NCBI GenBank assembly: GCA_009869945.1
Contig: WIXG01000051.1
Location: 186,001 to 250,000, forward strand
DNA length: 64,000 nt
Direction of reading: 5' to 3'
From: Mesaphorura yosii
Taxonomy: Eukaryota; Arthropoda; Collembola; Poduromorpha; Tullbergiidae
A program made the translations under genes and the position numbers. The stretch's first letter is position 1; every line of letters starts with the position of its first letter. Shown piece by piece: positions 40,001-49,489 of this stretch. The notes beneath the pieces were generated by a model. The model was not told the DNA's origin, made no database searches, and saw only the letters and a program-made list of their open reading frames with translations.

Positions 40001-43000
40001 CTGACAATCTGGCATGCAAGCGTCTCCAGCCTTGAAATTTAAATTCAGCATTGCCTCCATTTGCGTATGCTTGAATTCGTGAAGTCAAACTCGATAGTCT
40101 TATTTCATGCTTTCCCTTCTTGTATTTGCATTTCAAGACGCAGACGCGGACGCAGACGTGAGAGCTTAATAGATTCACGAGAAAGTAAATATTGGACCAC
40201 AGGGGAAAATCATTCACGCACGCAAATGTTTCGTCCCACGTGCTGTACAGACAGACGAAGAAGAGCAAAAGAAATGTCAGACAAAATCTTAAGAACGAGC
40301 ACAATGGCAAGTAAAGCAATAAAAACGAAAAGTTTCTCTTATTCATGAATAACATTATTACAGCACGTATGCAGACATGGCACGGTGTAATTTATGCACA
40401 AGAGTGCATTTAACTGCTGGCAGTGGCAGCGACGGCGGCAGCCTCTTCCTTCTTCTAAAATACTGAAACAAAGAGTAAGATAAAATCGAATTCGAAGTTG
40501 TCATTAATCACCGTGAAATGGGCACAGCGGACTAGTTCCTGCTTGTTGCTAAGATCTGTTGTGGGCGCTCTCATTTACGAAGTCATTAACAATTAGCCAA
40601 GTGGCCCGAACTCAAATTGTTAATTCAGTATTCCAAACCACAGACCACTTGCTTCTTTTTGTTTTCGCCCATATCATCTTCCAATTTGGAACAAGTTAAC
40701 GGCTTTAAGAGAGCAGTGAAACAAAATTAGGCCACGGTGTCTTCTCTCTACTAGTAGCGTCCCATGTCCCATGCCGTGATTGCGTAATTGCACATCTGTT
40801 GCTTTCCGGTTTCTGAATTTATGAACAACCTGACTTAACCCGTAACTACTTAACTGTCGCTGGCATTATTTATTTGGAAAGTAAAGTAAGTATCAAATGT
40901 GTTTTAAATTTCAGAAGTTTCACATGACGAGTATTCCGAGGCTGAGAAACTTCTCAGTCGGAGCTCGTGTTCTTCGAACTATTTACACTACTCTTCTTGG
41001 CTCTTTCTTTCTTCTTGGTTTTCTTTTCAAGCCAAAGGCTTCAGAATTTATTTAGCTTAAAATGCTTGCTTGTTACCGCTGTCTCGAGAAAAGTAGCAGC
41101 TAACGGTAGAAATTCTTAGTTCCATAAATAAGCAATGTATTACTTGGTAACAGTTGTTCAAGTACTCATGCATTCTCCAAAGATTCTTGTGCGTATAATT
41201 TAAATTACATGGCACAAGATCCAGCAACAGTGGAGTGGTGGAATTCAAACTGCAAATTAAGAGCGGAGCATTTGCGGATGCAGGGGGCAAGGTTTCTGAA
41301 CTGAGAGCTATACCATTTTTAACGAGTTGGAAAAATCTTTGTAAACTAAATACATATTTTATCGCGCACACGGACTACGGACGTAATACGTTTAGAAGGA
41401 ACTTTTATGATAACGATAACGACCCAATTTGTTTAGACGGCTTTCCACGCAAATTTTTGAGCTAGACCGAGCCCGATGCGAACCAAAGTTAACACGTAAT
41501 TACACAAATCATGCTTTTACCCTTGCATCCTTCTTGCACCCGTTGCATGGACGAGAAAGTGGAAGCGGTTTCGGAGACGCAACGATATTCGCAGATTAAG
41601 CTATTTTGTTCCTACTTCCCATTGTTCGCATGCACATTTTCGCGCTGGCGTGCCGTTGCTGTCGTTATTTACACTTTTTGGGTTCTGGCTGCATTTTAAC
41701 GACGCATTTTTCTAGCGTTTCTTTCCAATGCAATAATCCAATACTCGTCGCAGACAGCACGCAGTAACCTTGAAATCCTTAGAATTTCCAGAATTCAAAT
41801 AACAAGATGGCATTTCATTTCAATAACTTGTAATTGGTTTACACGGTTCGTGTTCTCAGTGAATCGGTTCATCTTGCATGGCACCGGAGTGCTCAAGTAC
41901 AGATAAAACGCGTAGTTGAGAAACTATCGAAAGATTTCCGACTTAGGCTGAATTTAATCTATAATCGCGTGCTACCTGGCGCATTTCACTAGAAGAAGAA
42001 TTTCAACAATATCAAAATTATCAAGGACAAGTGAGACAAGGTATGTCGGTTAAATCTGGATGATGGCTTAGGAAGTAATCAGTCAGCTTCCACGAATTCC
42101 TTCTATCAACTATACGTCACTTACATTGTGTAAATCACTCAGAATTCTTGGTTTATAGCGAAATAAGGACCAGTTTTCAACCCGACCAAAACATTACCAT
42201 GATTAACCCATGCAAAACCTAAGAACAGAGTTTATATGAAATTAAATTGAAATCTGCATTCATGAGGGGTTCTACTTGAGACTTCATTGCATCTTGAAAT
42301 CTCTGATCGGTCACTGTAAAACATATTCTATCGGAATTATGCTTGGAACGCCAGTCGTGGTTTTTGTCTTAGTCAAACGCTGGTTTCGTACCAAACGAAT
42401 ACGTTGGCAGCACCTTGCGAAAGAGTAGAGAAAAGTCCAGCCTGAAATTTCGTCAATTGGAAGAAGCATAAAACGAGAAATTGGTGACACCAAACCTGAA
42501 TCTCTAGCCATTGAGAAATGTGCGAACATTCGATAGAATTATAAACCCAACACAACAGAACGTGCAAGCCGTAATTGCAGCTAGTTATCTGTTTGATATT
42601 AATTTCAACCGAAATATAGGTTAACAAGTCTTCTTCTTATGTCAAAATGTGAATCGATCAAGAAGTTTCTTAAAGAAGTCCGAAGAAAGCACGGCTCAGA
42701 ATTTGTTTCGTGCCTAATGTCCCGGGATGGTTTGATGAGCGTGTGCTGTATCGAACACGACGTGGTCATTAATATTCTCAACTATACCGCAACCTAATGT
42801 ATTTATAATGCGACATATTACGAAGCTGAGGCACATAAATAATGGCAAACCGTGTTGCGTTGTCAGAACGGGATGAGCAGTAGCGGAGCACGAAACATTT
42901 TATCCATCGTTGATCGTGGAGCTTGGTGGTACGTGTCTCTAATGTTGTTCGTGATATCAGTTTTCAAGTTTTCCTGCTTTCGTTTTAAAGAGCAGTTCGC

Positions 43001-44171
43001 CATGTAACTTTAGCTGCCTTGGTTTGAAAGTTGGTCGTAAGTTTAAATTCAAAGTAAAGGATTGATTTACAACTTTCCACACTAATTGAACGTTGACCTT
43101 TCTTGCTCTTTCGGTGGATTCGAAAATTCGTGGCAGCGTCAATATTAATTTTACCAGCGCCACAAATTAACTCTTTTCCTAGTTGCTACTCGATTAACTC
43201 GATACGCATTAGTATCCCACTCGAAGTCTATTTTCTCAACCAGTGTTGAATTTCGAAGAAAGTTAAAACTTTCCATGAGTGTTCTGTTATCTGTCGCTTC
43301 TACTCTTCACGCGCTGTGCTGTTCGCTTGAGGCTGACATCTGAAACTTTTCCTCTCGAAGGCTCGACGCTCGAATCGCTTTGAAACCAGTTCGTGTTCAC
43401 ATTCCATTCATTCAGCTGAGAATAAATAAACATTTTACTTTTACTTTCCTGTTAATCAAACGAAATTGGTGGGAAATTGAAATTGATATCTTTGTTGATC
43501 TTGCTAAATTCCTACGCAATCGAGAGTAGCAAATTGCAAATGCTTTCTGCATGAGTTGGGAAAGGGAGGTGTATATGGCAATACCATTTTTCTTTCAACT
43601 CTGAACAGTGAAAACCTCAACCCGTCCTTATAGATCTGTGATGCGTGCATTCAAATAGTCATTCTTCTCAATTTGGCTAAATAAACGCCACTTTCTGGAA
43701 TTAGGTCATTGAGAGAAGAGATGTGGGGTTATTGACAATAAATTAAATTTGCAAGCATGCCGTCCTGCCGCTCCTGGCGTGGTTGCTTTATCCGTTGAGA
43801 CTTCAAAGCATCACTCGCGCTTGGTCCTAGCAAAGCGAAATGCACCCAGGTCGGAACTCGGTAAATAAACAGATTCATTACAAAATGTTCGAGAGAGCAT
43901 TTCTCTCCTTACTCGAGACTGACTTACCAACTTATCTTTAAAGAAATGCTACTCAATGAGCTGGAGCTTCCAGCCTGAACAGCGTTCCGTAAAAGACATG
44001 ATGACTGGATGTATGGTCTAACACATTCCTTTGCAATTTGGAGGCTATCAACCATCTTCTACAATGTAATATTTATTGATTTAACAGTGTCGATTCGGCA
44101 GAGTAGCATGTTAAATCAATTTTTTGCTCGTCAAATTTGAAAACAATTCAGGTTCAAATGGTTCAGTTCAA

Positions 44172-44174
44172 TAA
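44172..44174 (+). other. In-frame stop that fixes the ODAD3 start
   Basis: A TAA six codons before the ATG at 44190 is in the same frame. It rules out an N-terminal extension within this exon and supports the ATG at 44190 as the start. Confidence 0.7.
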
Positions 44175-44189
44175 CAGTATCCTGTGAAG

Positions 44190-46169
44190 ATGTCCAAGCA
44201 AGAAAAGTCCGGATCCTTCGAGAATCTTTTTGTCAACGAATCGCAACGGCTGATTTACGCTGAAATCTCCAATCTGAAAAAGAGGCTGCAGTTGCTTGAA
44301 GGAGAGCGCAAAGCAAATTATCAATTGAATGACGAGCAACTGAAAAAGAATGAAGCGCGCATACAACAACTCCGTGAAACCAATCACCAATTGAAGAAGA
44401 AACGGCAAGAACTTGCGAAGAAGCAAGACAACTACTTCGAAGTGATTAGTAAAGTTTTGGGAAAGAAAGCGTACGAATTCAAAGGAAAGAATTATGAAGA
44501 AACCAAAGATATGCTCGACTGCAAGCTTGGAGACGTTCAGAATAAGTTGAATCTGTTGGGGTTTGAAAAACGTAAGCTTCAGGAAGATTTGCGTAAAGTC
44601 TCTGACAAAGAGAAGATACTTCAAAAGGCAGACGCTAAGAAGAATCCGTGGTAAGAGTCGTTCGTAGCTTCGTATGAACTTAATGCTCGTGAAACTGGTG
44701 AAACAGTTTACCGGAATTTTGCAGGCTGAAAGAAATCAAAACAATCGAGAACAAAATTGCGGAAATGAAAATTAAAGTTACTGAAGGTGAAAATTTGCAG
44801 ACGCGATACAAACACATGCTAACCACCCTTACGAATGCAAATCTTGGGAAAAGAGTTACCATCAACCAAATGGAAGTTGATCTCGTTCATCAAACGAAGG
44901 AAATTGCTCGCTTAACTCAAACGCTTGTCACTGCCACACACGTTAAAAAAGAATCCAAAGCTCAACTGGATGAGGTGGGTTCGATTTAAGCAGAAAAGGT
45001 TGAAATGACTGTGTCAAAATGTTGCAGTGTACCCTCCTGTTGAACAGATTGAAGAAGAAACATTGGCTCAATACAGCAAGCGAGAGCAAAGTCTTTTCGA
45101 AGCACGCCTAAAGCTTCAGGAAATCCGTGAGAAAATGGAAGCCATTGGGTCAAGACTGACATATCCGAAGCTCCATATGATTCATCGTGACTCTGCACTA
45201 TCGGAAGGAATTTTGGTTGGATACGATGTACCTGGGATCCGAATGGGAGACGAAATGAAGATTCAGAACGTGATTGAGAAAGTCTACCACCAACTGCAAG
45301 AAATGACAGGAGAGTCAGACCCACAATTAATTGTAAAACGGTACATCCAACAAAGAGAGCATTCAGAGCAGCTTGTAACCAAACTGGAAGAAGTAACTTC
45401 TCAAGTCCGGAAATGCAAATTGAGAAAAAGGTTCCTGGAGGATAAATTGCAGAATATACAGTACAGCGGTGGACAAGAGAGGCAACGGCTGGATGATCAA
45501 TACGAAGAAATTAAAACCGAATTTGACTCGGTGGAACGAGACAAGTTGGACCGGGAAAGAAATATCAAAACATATCGCCAGCTGATGGAAGAGGTCTTTG
45601 CCAAGTTAATGCATCTTTGCAGTGCAATTGAACTGGAAGTACCCGACACGGATATCATGGACACAGGCGAGAAGATCGTAGAAATACTGAAGCTGCTACA
45701 GAGTCAGTTAGAAGAAATGGTCCAAGCTAGAGAAGTTGTAATTCCGTCGCCAATGCTTTCACCTGTGGACAAAGAATTTGGATCCGAACACGAGTCACTC
45801 GCTTCTGCGGCGGGATCGGTCGGTGGTGTGTCGGACTATCTCTTCAGCGCTTCCAAAGCGGACGAGTTTAATCGATTGAGTGATTTTGGAAGGATGTCGG
45901 ATTTTGAGGGAAGCTATCAGCTTTCATCGCCACACATTCAAATTCAGACACCATCATCGATGAAACAACTTGAATCGCCTCTTCCGTCGACTCCAGTCCC
46001 AGTCAAATCACTTGAGAAGAAGAGCGAATCGAGCGAGGAGGAAGAAGCTGTTGGCCGGAACTTCATTAAGAGACAATCTCAAGTGCTGGTTGAGGCTAAA
46101 ACAAGAAAAGGAGGTCGTTTCAATGTCACCATGTCGTCGGGACCAAGCACCAGACCCCGAAATTTTTAG
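44190..46169 (+). CDS. ODAD3: Outer dynein arm docking complex subunit 3 (CCDC151 family)
   Basis: A long coiled-coil protein that, in the characterised family, helps anchor outer dynein arms to the doublet microtubules of motile cilia and flagella. Three exons join to 610 residues, close to the usual length (about 600): 44190-44650, 44725-44974 and 45048-46169, with introns of 74 and 73 bp. The third exon start was chosen at the second of two AGs (45046-45047) because it alone keeps frame with the GAG/GTGGGT donor and restores a family-like stretch (KAQLDEIEEETL). Coiled coil covers most of residues 15-470, including the family-like LLEGERKA near the N-terminus and NIQYSG near 375. Residues about 470-560 are Ser/Pro-rich, followed by an acidic run (SSEEEE) and a basic tail, the same order as the human protein. 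In an arthropod the likely site of action is the sperm flagellum or sensory cilia. The identification rests on remembered family features rather than a search. Confidence 0.87.
44651..44724 (+). other. ODAD3 intron 1
   Basis: A 74-bp intron with a G/GTAAGA donor and a TTTTGCAG acceptor. It splits a Trp codon (TG/G). Confidence 0.9.
44975..45047 (+). other. ODAD3 intron 2
   Basis: A 73-bp phase-0 intron with a GAG/GTGGGT donor and an acceptor after CCTCCTGTTGAACAG. A closer AG at 45026-45027 fits only with a much poorer donor (GTTCGA at 44979), so I rejected that pairing. Confidence 0.75.
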
Positions 46170-46572
46170 ATAGGTAGAATATAAACTAATTCGGTTGTGC
46201 CTACAGCCTGCATGATGAAACAAGGTTATGCAGTGCGAAGATGTGTGAGTTTTGTGTAAATAATACATTTGCCTGCATCATAATCTAGCGTAGACAGTAG
46301 ACCTCAACTGAAAACCTATTCAAACTTTGCAAACATGCACACGAAATGATTAGATAACAATTCTAATGTAACTTTCTGTCTATCAGCTCAAATGGGCGTA
46401 AATTACGCTTATGCTAGCTGAACTGCGCTACAGCCAGAGAGCATATTGTGTGTTGTTTTGTGCAGTGAAGTATGAGTCATTTGTTCTCCTGTTGCTTTCC
46501 GGTGATCAGCAAATTCAACATAAACAGCACAGTGACGACGAATTAATATTTCGACTCCAAAAACCAGTCAAA
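46170..46572 (+). promoter_or_regulatory. ODAD3 3' end and TMEM50 upstream region
   Basis: Only 403 bp separate the ODAD3 stop from the TMEM50 start, on the same strand, so the ODAD3 3' UTR and the TMEM50 promoter and leader must share it. No canonical AATAAA was seen after ODAD3. The frame upstream of the TMEM50 ATG stays open to 46411, but this extra sequence does not look like the family's N-terminus and I treat it as 5' leader. Confidence 0.5.
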
Positions 46573-47055
46573 ATGGGCAACGTTTTGAACAGTTTCAATT
46601 GTGATTACCAGGCATTGGTTGAAAATGTCCACCGCAACACACTTTCGTCCATCGGAGCAGCGTTTCTCTTCTTTATTGGTTGGTGGATTATCTTGGATGT
46701 GGCAGCAGCCAATTACCACGATTTCTCAAACGGATACTACACTTGCGGAGTTCTTGGGTCCATCGCATTCTTCATGATTAACTCGGTCACAAACGCACAA
46801 CTGCGAGACGACGGATTTACCACGGAAGGATGTTTGGGCGGGCGCGGTGTGAAGCTGTGGCTCTTTTTCGGAATTGTGCTTGGATTCTCCTCATTGATTT
46901 CAGCCATCTGGATTCTCTTCGGACGTTTCCTCTTTGTCACTTCCACCGCAACCAAGCCTGCAGTGTGGCCCGGAATCGCATTGTTCTTGCATAATTTCAT
47001 GATCTTCCTCAGCACGTACGTCTACAAATTAGGACGTTCTGAAGAATTGTGGTGA
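46573..47055 (+). CDS. TMEM50-family four-pass membrane protein
   Basis: The 160-residue product matches the small TMEM50A/B family (about 157 residues), conserved endomembrane proteins whose biochemical role is not well defined. Visible family marks include the first membrane span with FFIGWWIILD (33-42), a second span with TCGVLGSIAFFMINSVTNAQ (57-76), the Cys-Leu-Gly-x-x-Gly loop (87-92), a third span WLFFGIVLGF..WILFG (96-117), a fourth span at about 133-150, and the C-terminal YKLGRSEELW that in vertebrate members reads close to YKFGRTEELW. The start at 46573 has a good context (AAAATGG) and gives the expected N-terminus. The coding region has no intron, which is unusual but not unknown for the family in arthropods. 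A polyadenylation signal follows at 47308. Confidence 0.93.
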   Translation: MGNVLNSFNCDYQALVENVHRNTLSSIGAAFLFFIGWWIILDVAAANYHDFSNGYYTCGVLGSIAFFMINSVTNAQLRDDGFTTEGCLGGRGVKLWLFFGIVLGFSSLISAIWILFGRFLFVTSTATKPAVWPGIALFLHNFMIFLSTYVYKLGRSEELW

Positions 47056-47307
47056 TTTCCCACTGATTCCCACATGATTCGTTGATTGGAGTGAGTGAGT
47101 TGAAGGTATGCAATTTTAAGTATTTAATTCAAATGAATCAAATTGTCGTGCCGTGACCCGGATATTCCTACGTTCCATTTTTACTTTAACAGAACTGAAG
47201 AGTTGTGGAAGTTGTGATGTTCAATTGTTGGACCATCTTACTTACTACATAAGTTTATTGTAAGTTACTCTGACATGCTCGGATTCCAGTTCCAATGCTT
47301 TTGCGTA

Positions 47308-47313
47308 AATAAA
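47308..47313 (+). terminator. Polyadenylation signal for TMEM50
   Basis: A canonical AATAAA about 250 bp after the TMEM50 stop on the same strand, in an AT-rich context. Confidence 0.6.
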
Positions 47314-48821
47314 AGTTCACCAGTTTTGTCAAGCATTTGAATGGGATGAGCTAATGATTATTGAGTAGATGTGCCGATGTTCCACAGTTTGAGGAAACCA
47401 AAAACCTGATGCGAGCAGCGTGCGTTGACTTTGATCAATCACGTGGAAGTAAGCAGGCTGCCTTCACTGACAACAACTACAGTCACTAGAATATTTTGCG
47501 CCTTCCCACAATCCCAATTTGCTAATTAATGCCCTTTCATCTCTAATGAATCTTGAGCAAAGAGAGAACAGATGACCTCTTTAGGATAATTAGTTACAGG
47601 GACTCCAGCGGTGAACGCGACAGAGAGTCTCCCTTACAGAGCGGATACAATTATTCTAGAACAAGCCGTGCTGCAGCTTGGCAGATGGAAACATGAGAAG
47701 GCTGTCCAATGTGTGGATTTTTATTAATTCTTCCTTGTCATACGCTGAACGCCCAGAATTTGTTGCATGTTCTCGTTCCACAACTCGCTGTATTTATCAG
47801 TGTCAACTGCTAATGTGTTCCTGAATGCACAAGAGCCAAGGAAATGCATACGACTTGTGGACAGAAACGAGAAGTGCGCGCGTCTTGTAGTAAAAGACTG
47901 CACGCATAACTGCACACATTTACTTCGTTGCAATTTGAGATTATGGAGTATGCACGGAGCCGAAACTTTTGTAACTTGCTAAACTACTGCGCTGTTTCAA
48001 TGTCAAATGCCACCTCAACCATGGAACTGGATAAATACAAAAATTATGTCTCATATTTTGTACATATATCATGATGTATGCGTGTGCCAAGAATTCTGTT
48101 ACAAATGATGCCATGCTTCAGGGCTGTTTATAAAAATGAATATGCACGAAGTAAACGAGACCAACAAGTTATAGATTCGAAGGCTCTGCTTGGATGAAGG
48201 TCTTAATGATGAAGATAATGAACGTTTTGTCAACCTAGCAGTAAACTATACAGCTTAACTAAACTACTCTAAAGTAAAAATGAAGCTACAAATAAACAAA
48301 TAACGCAAATACTCTGCGAACAATTAAAGTGAAAGTGCGTGTAGTGCAACGTAAGAGTCCATCGAACTAATAAGTTTTTATGACCAGGCCAGGTTATAAT
48401 TACTTCATATATTATAGCTCACTTATTTTTGATCCTGAGCCTAACACGGTACTTTACTTTTTATGGATCTAGCTTACAAGAATTTTAGAGTGAAGTCAAT
48501 TTTTTGAGGCGTGAAGGAAGTCTTTGAGACATGAATCTTAACAGCGGAGGCTTGCGGGAGGATCTCCATCAAAAGTTGAACTGAACATTAGTTATTAACA
48601 CCCTCGAGGATCTGTTCTGTCAATTCATCTTGCGAGACTGTTGAGTTGCATCATCTGCTTGTCAGCTTTCCTTTGATCTTACGAATCACCTGCTTTGAGG
48701 CGCATTCTTTTAATTCTTTACCATGTAATCATAGAATGTTGATCATAATGGGCTTTAGAGAGGTATTGAAGGCATAAACTGGGACTAAAACAATTCGAAT
48801 TCATTGTATTCAAGGGGCTTG

Positions 48822-48827
48822 TTTAAT
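48822..48827 (-). terminator. Probable polyadenylation signal for the GNAT gene
   Basis: ATTAAA on the minus strand, about 125 bp beyond the stop of the acetyltransferase. It is the best candidate in that interval, and a eukaryotic 3' signal here argues that the gene is expressed by the host. Confidence 0.4.
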
Positions 48828-48952
48828 AAATCGTTGTGGATGAGAGAGTGAATCTGCACTTCAGAGTTTCTCTTTCGAATCCAATCAAAAGTCACATTTT
48901 CTTCCTTCTTATACTATTACACATACTAAAGTGTAACAGCTTACCAGCCACT

Positions 48953-49489
48953 CTACAACTCCAGTTCCAATTCATGGCCTTCTAATTCTGGACCAAACAG
49001 CGAATGCTTATTGGTGCTAACACACTTAAATCCAGTCTTGTAGTATAGTCGCAGAGCGTCGTGGAGCACACTGTGCGTCCAAAGTGTCAATTTGGAGTAC
49101 CCAGCTTCTTGTGCAAACTGAATGCAAGCGTTGAGTAACTTTGTCCCAAGCCCAAGGCCACGTGCTTCACGTGTCACAAGCAGGAAACGAAGTCGTGCCA
49201 CCGTTTCTGACTCCTCCATACACATCACACACCCCATCGGCTGGTCGTCGACGGCTGCGATCCATGCGGTGTTTCTTGACGAGTCTGTTCTCCTCATCAG
49301 GTCGCAGACAACTTCACCCACAAACTGTTCACAGTTAAATCCGTACTCTTCATTATAAATCTTCCCGTGTTGTTGCACAATCCAACCGAATTCGCCGGCT
49401 CGGGGATATCGAAGTGTGATTACATGCGGCCGCGGCGGCGAAGAATCTCCATTCTGTTTAGTTGTTGCTTTTCCGTTTGTTTGTGCCAT
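48953..49489 (-). CDS. GNAT-family N-acetyltransferase, bacterial-like
   Basis: A complete uninterrupted 178-residue protein with a Gcn5-related acetyltransferase fold, expected to transfer acetyl from acetyl-CoA to an amine on an unknown substrate. The acetyl-CoA pyrophosphate-binding motif A is clear: R110-G-L-G-L-G115 (R/QxxGxG), preceded by the strand LRFLLV (100-105). The C-terminal half has KLTLWT (133-138) and LYYKTGF (148-154), the usual motif B Tyr region. The N-terminal part carries GEFGWIVQQHG..Y..EYG (32-50). This combination, ending in FGPELEGHELELEL, closely resembles the acetyltransferase module that many bacteria carry fused behind a MarR-type regulator, as I remember it; the DNA-binding half is absent here. 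The start (ATTAAATGG) precedes a polar 20-residue tail not needed for the fold. No intron, signal peptide or membrane segment is present, so it is probably cytosolic. It is flanked by ordinary animal genes, so contamination is unlikely. Confidence 0.9.
   Translation of the reverse strand: MAQTNGKATTKQNGDSSPPRPHVITLRYPRAGEFGWIVQQHGKIYNEEYGFNCEQFVGEVVCDLMRRTDSSRNTAWIAAVDDQPMGCVMCMEESETVARLRFLLVTREARGLGLGTKLLNACIQFAQEAGYSKLTLWTHSVLHDALRLYYKTGFKCVSTNKHSLFGPELEGHELELEL

Larger units (their letters stand above)
31756..44189. other. Gene-free interval between left Ig exon 1 and ODAD3
   Basis: About 12.4 kb with no gene I can support. It must include the promoter and 5' leader of the left Ig gene near 31.8 kb and the ODAD3 promoter just before 44.19 kb. 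No clear TATA box or RFX-type X-box stood out by eye. It carries the diverged inverted repeat at about 33301-34022. Short open frames here have no recognisable domains. Confidence 0.5.
47056..48952. other. Convergent 3' region between TMEM50 and the GNAT gene
   Basis: TMEM50 (plus) and the acetyltransferase (minus) face each other across 1.9 kb that holds both 3' UTRs. Polyadenylation signals are visible for each. A second copy-like stretch of the TMEM50 C-terminus (ACTGAAGAGTTGTGG, 47194-47208) follows a good acceptor at 47191-47192. The open frames at 47724-47982 have no recognisable domain. Confidence 0.5.

Noticed and set aside
44163..44624. A 153-codon minus-strand frame rich in Leu and Phe that looks membrane-like.
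   Set aside because: It is the antisense shadow of ODAD3 exon 1, whose Lys/Glu-rich coiled coil reads as Phe/Leu on the opposite strand.
44979..45027. Alternative ODAD3 intron 2 borders (donor GTTCGA at 44979, acceptor at 45026-45027), which also keep frame.
   Set aside because: The donor is poor, and the chosen pair (44975 and 45047) has better sites and gives the family-like KAQLDEIEEETL junction.
46411..46572. An upstream in-frame extension of TMEM50 by 54 codons.
   Set aside because: The family begins near the Met at 46573, which has a strong start context; the extension shows no family similarity.
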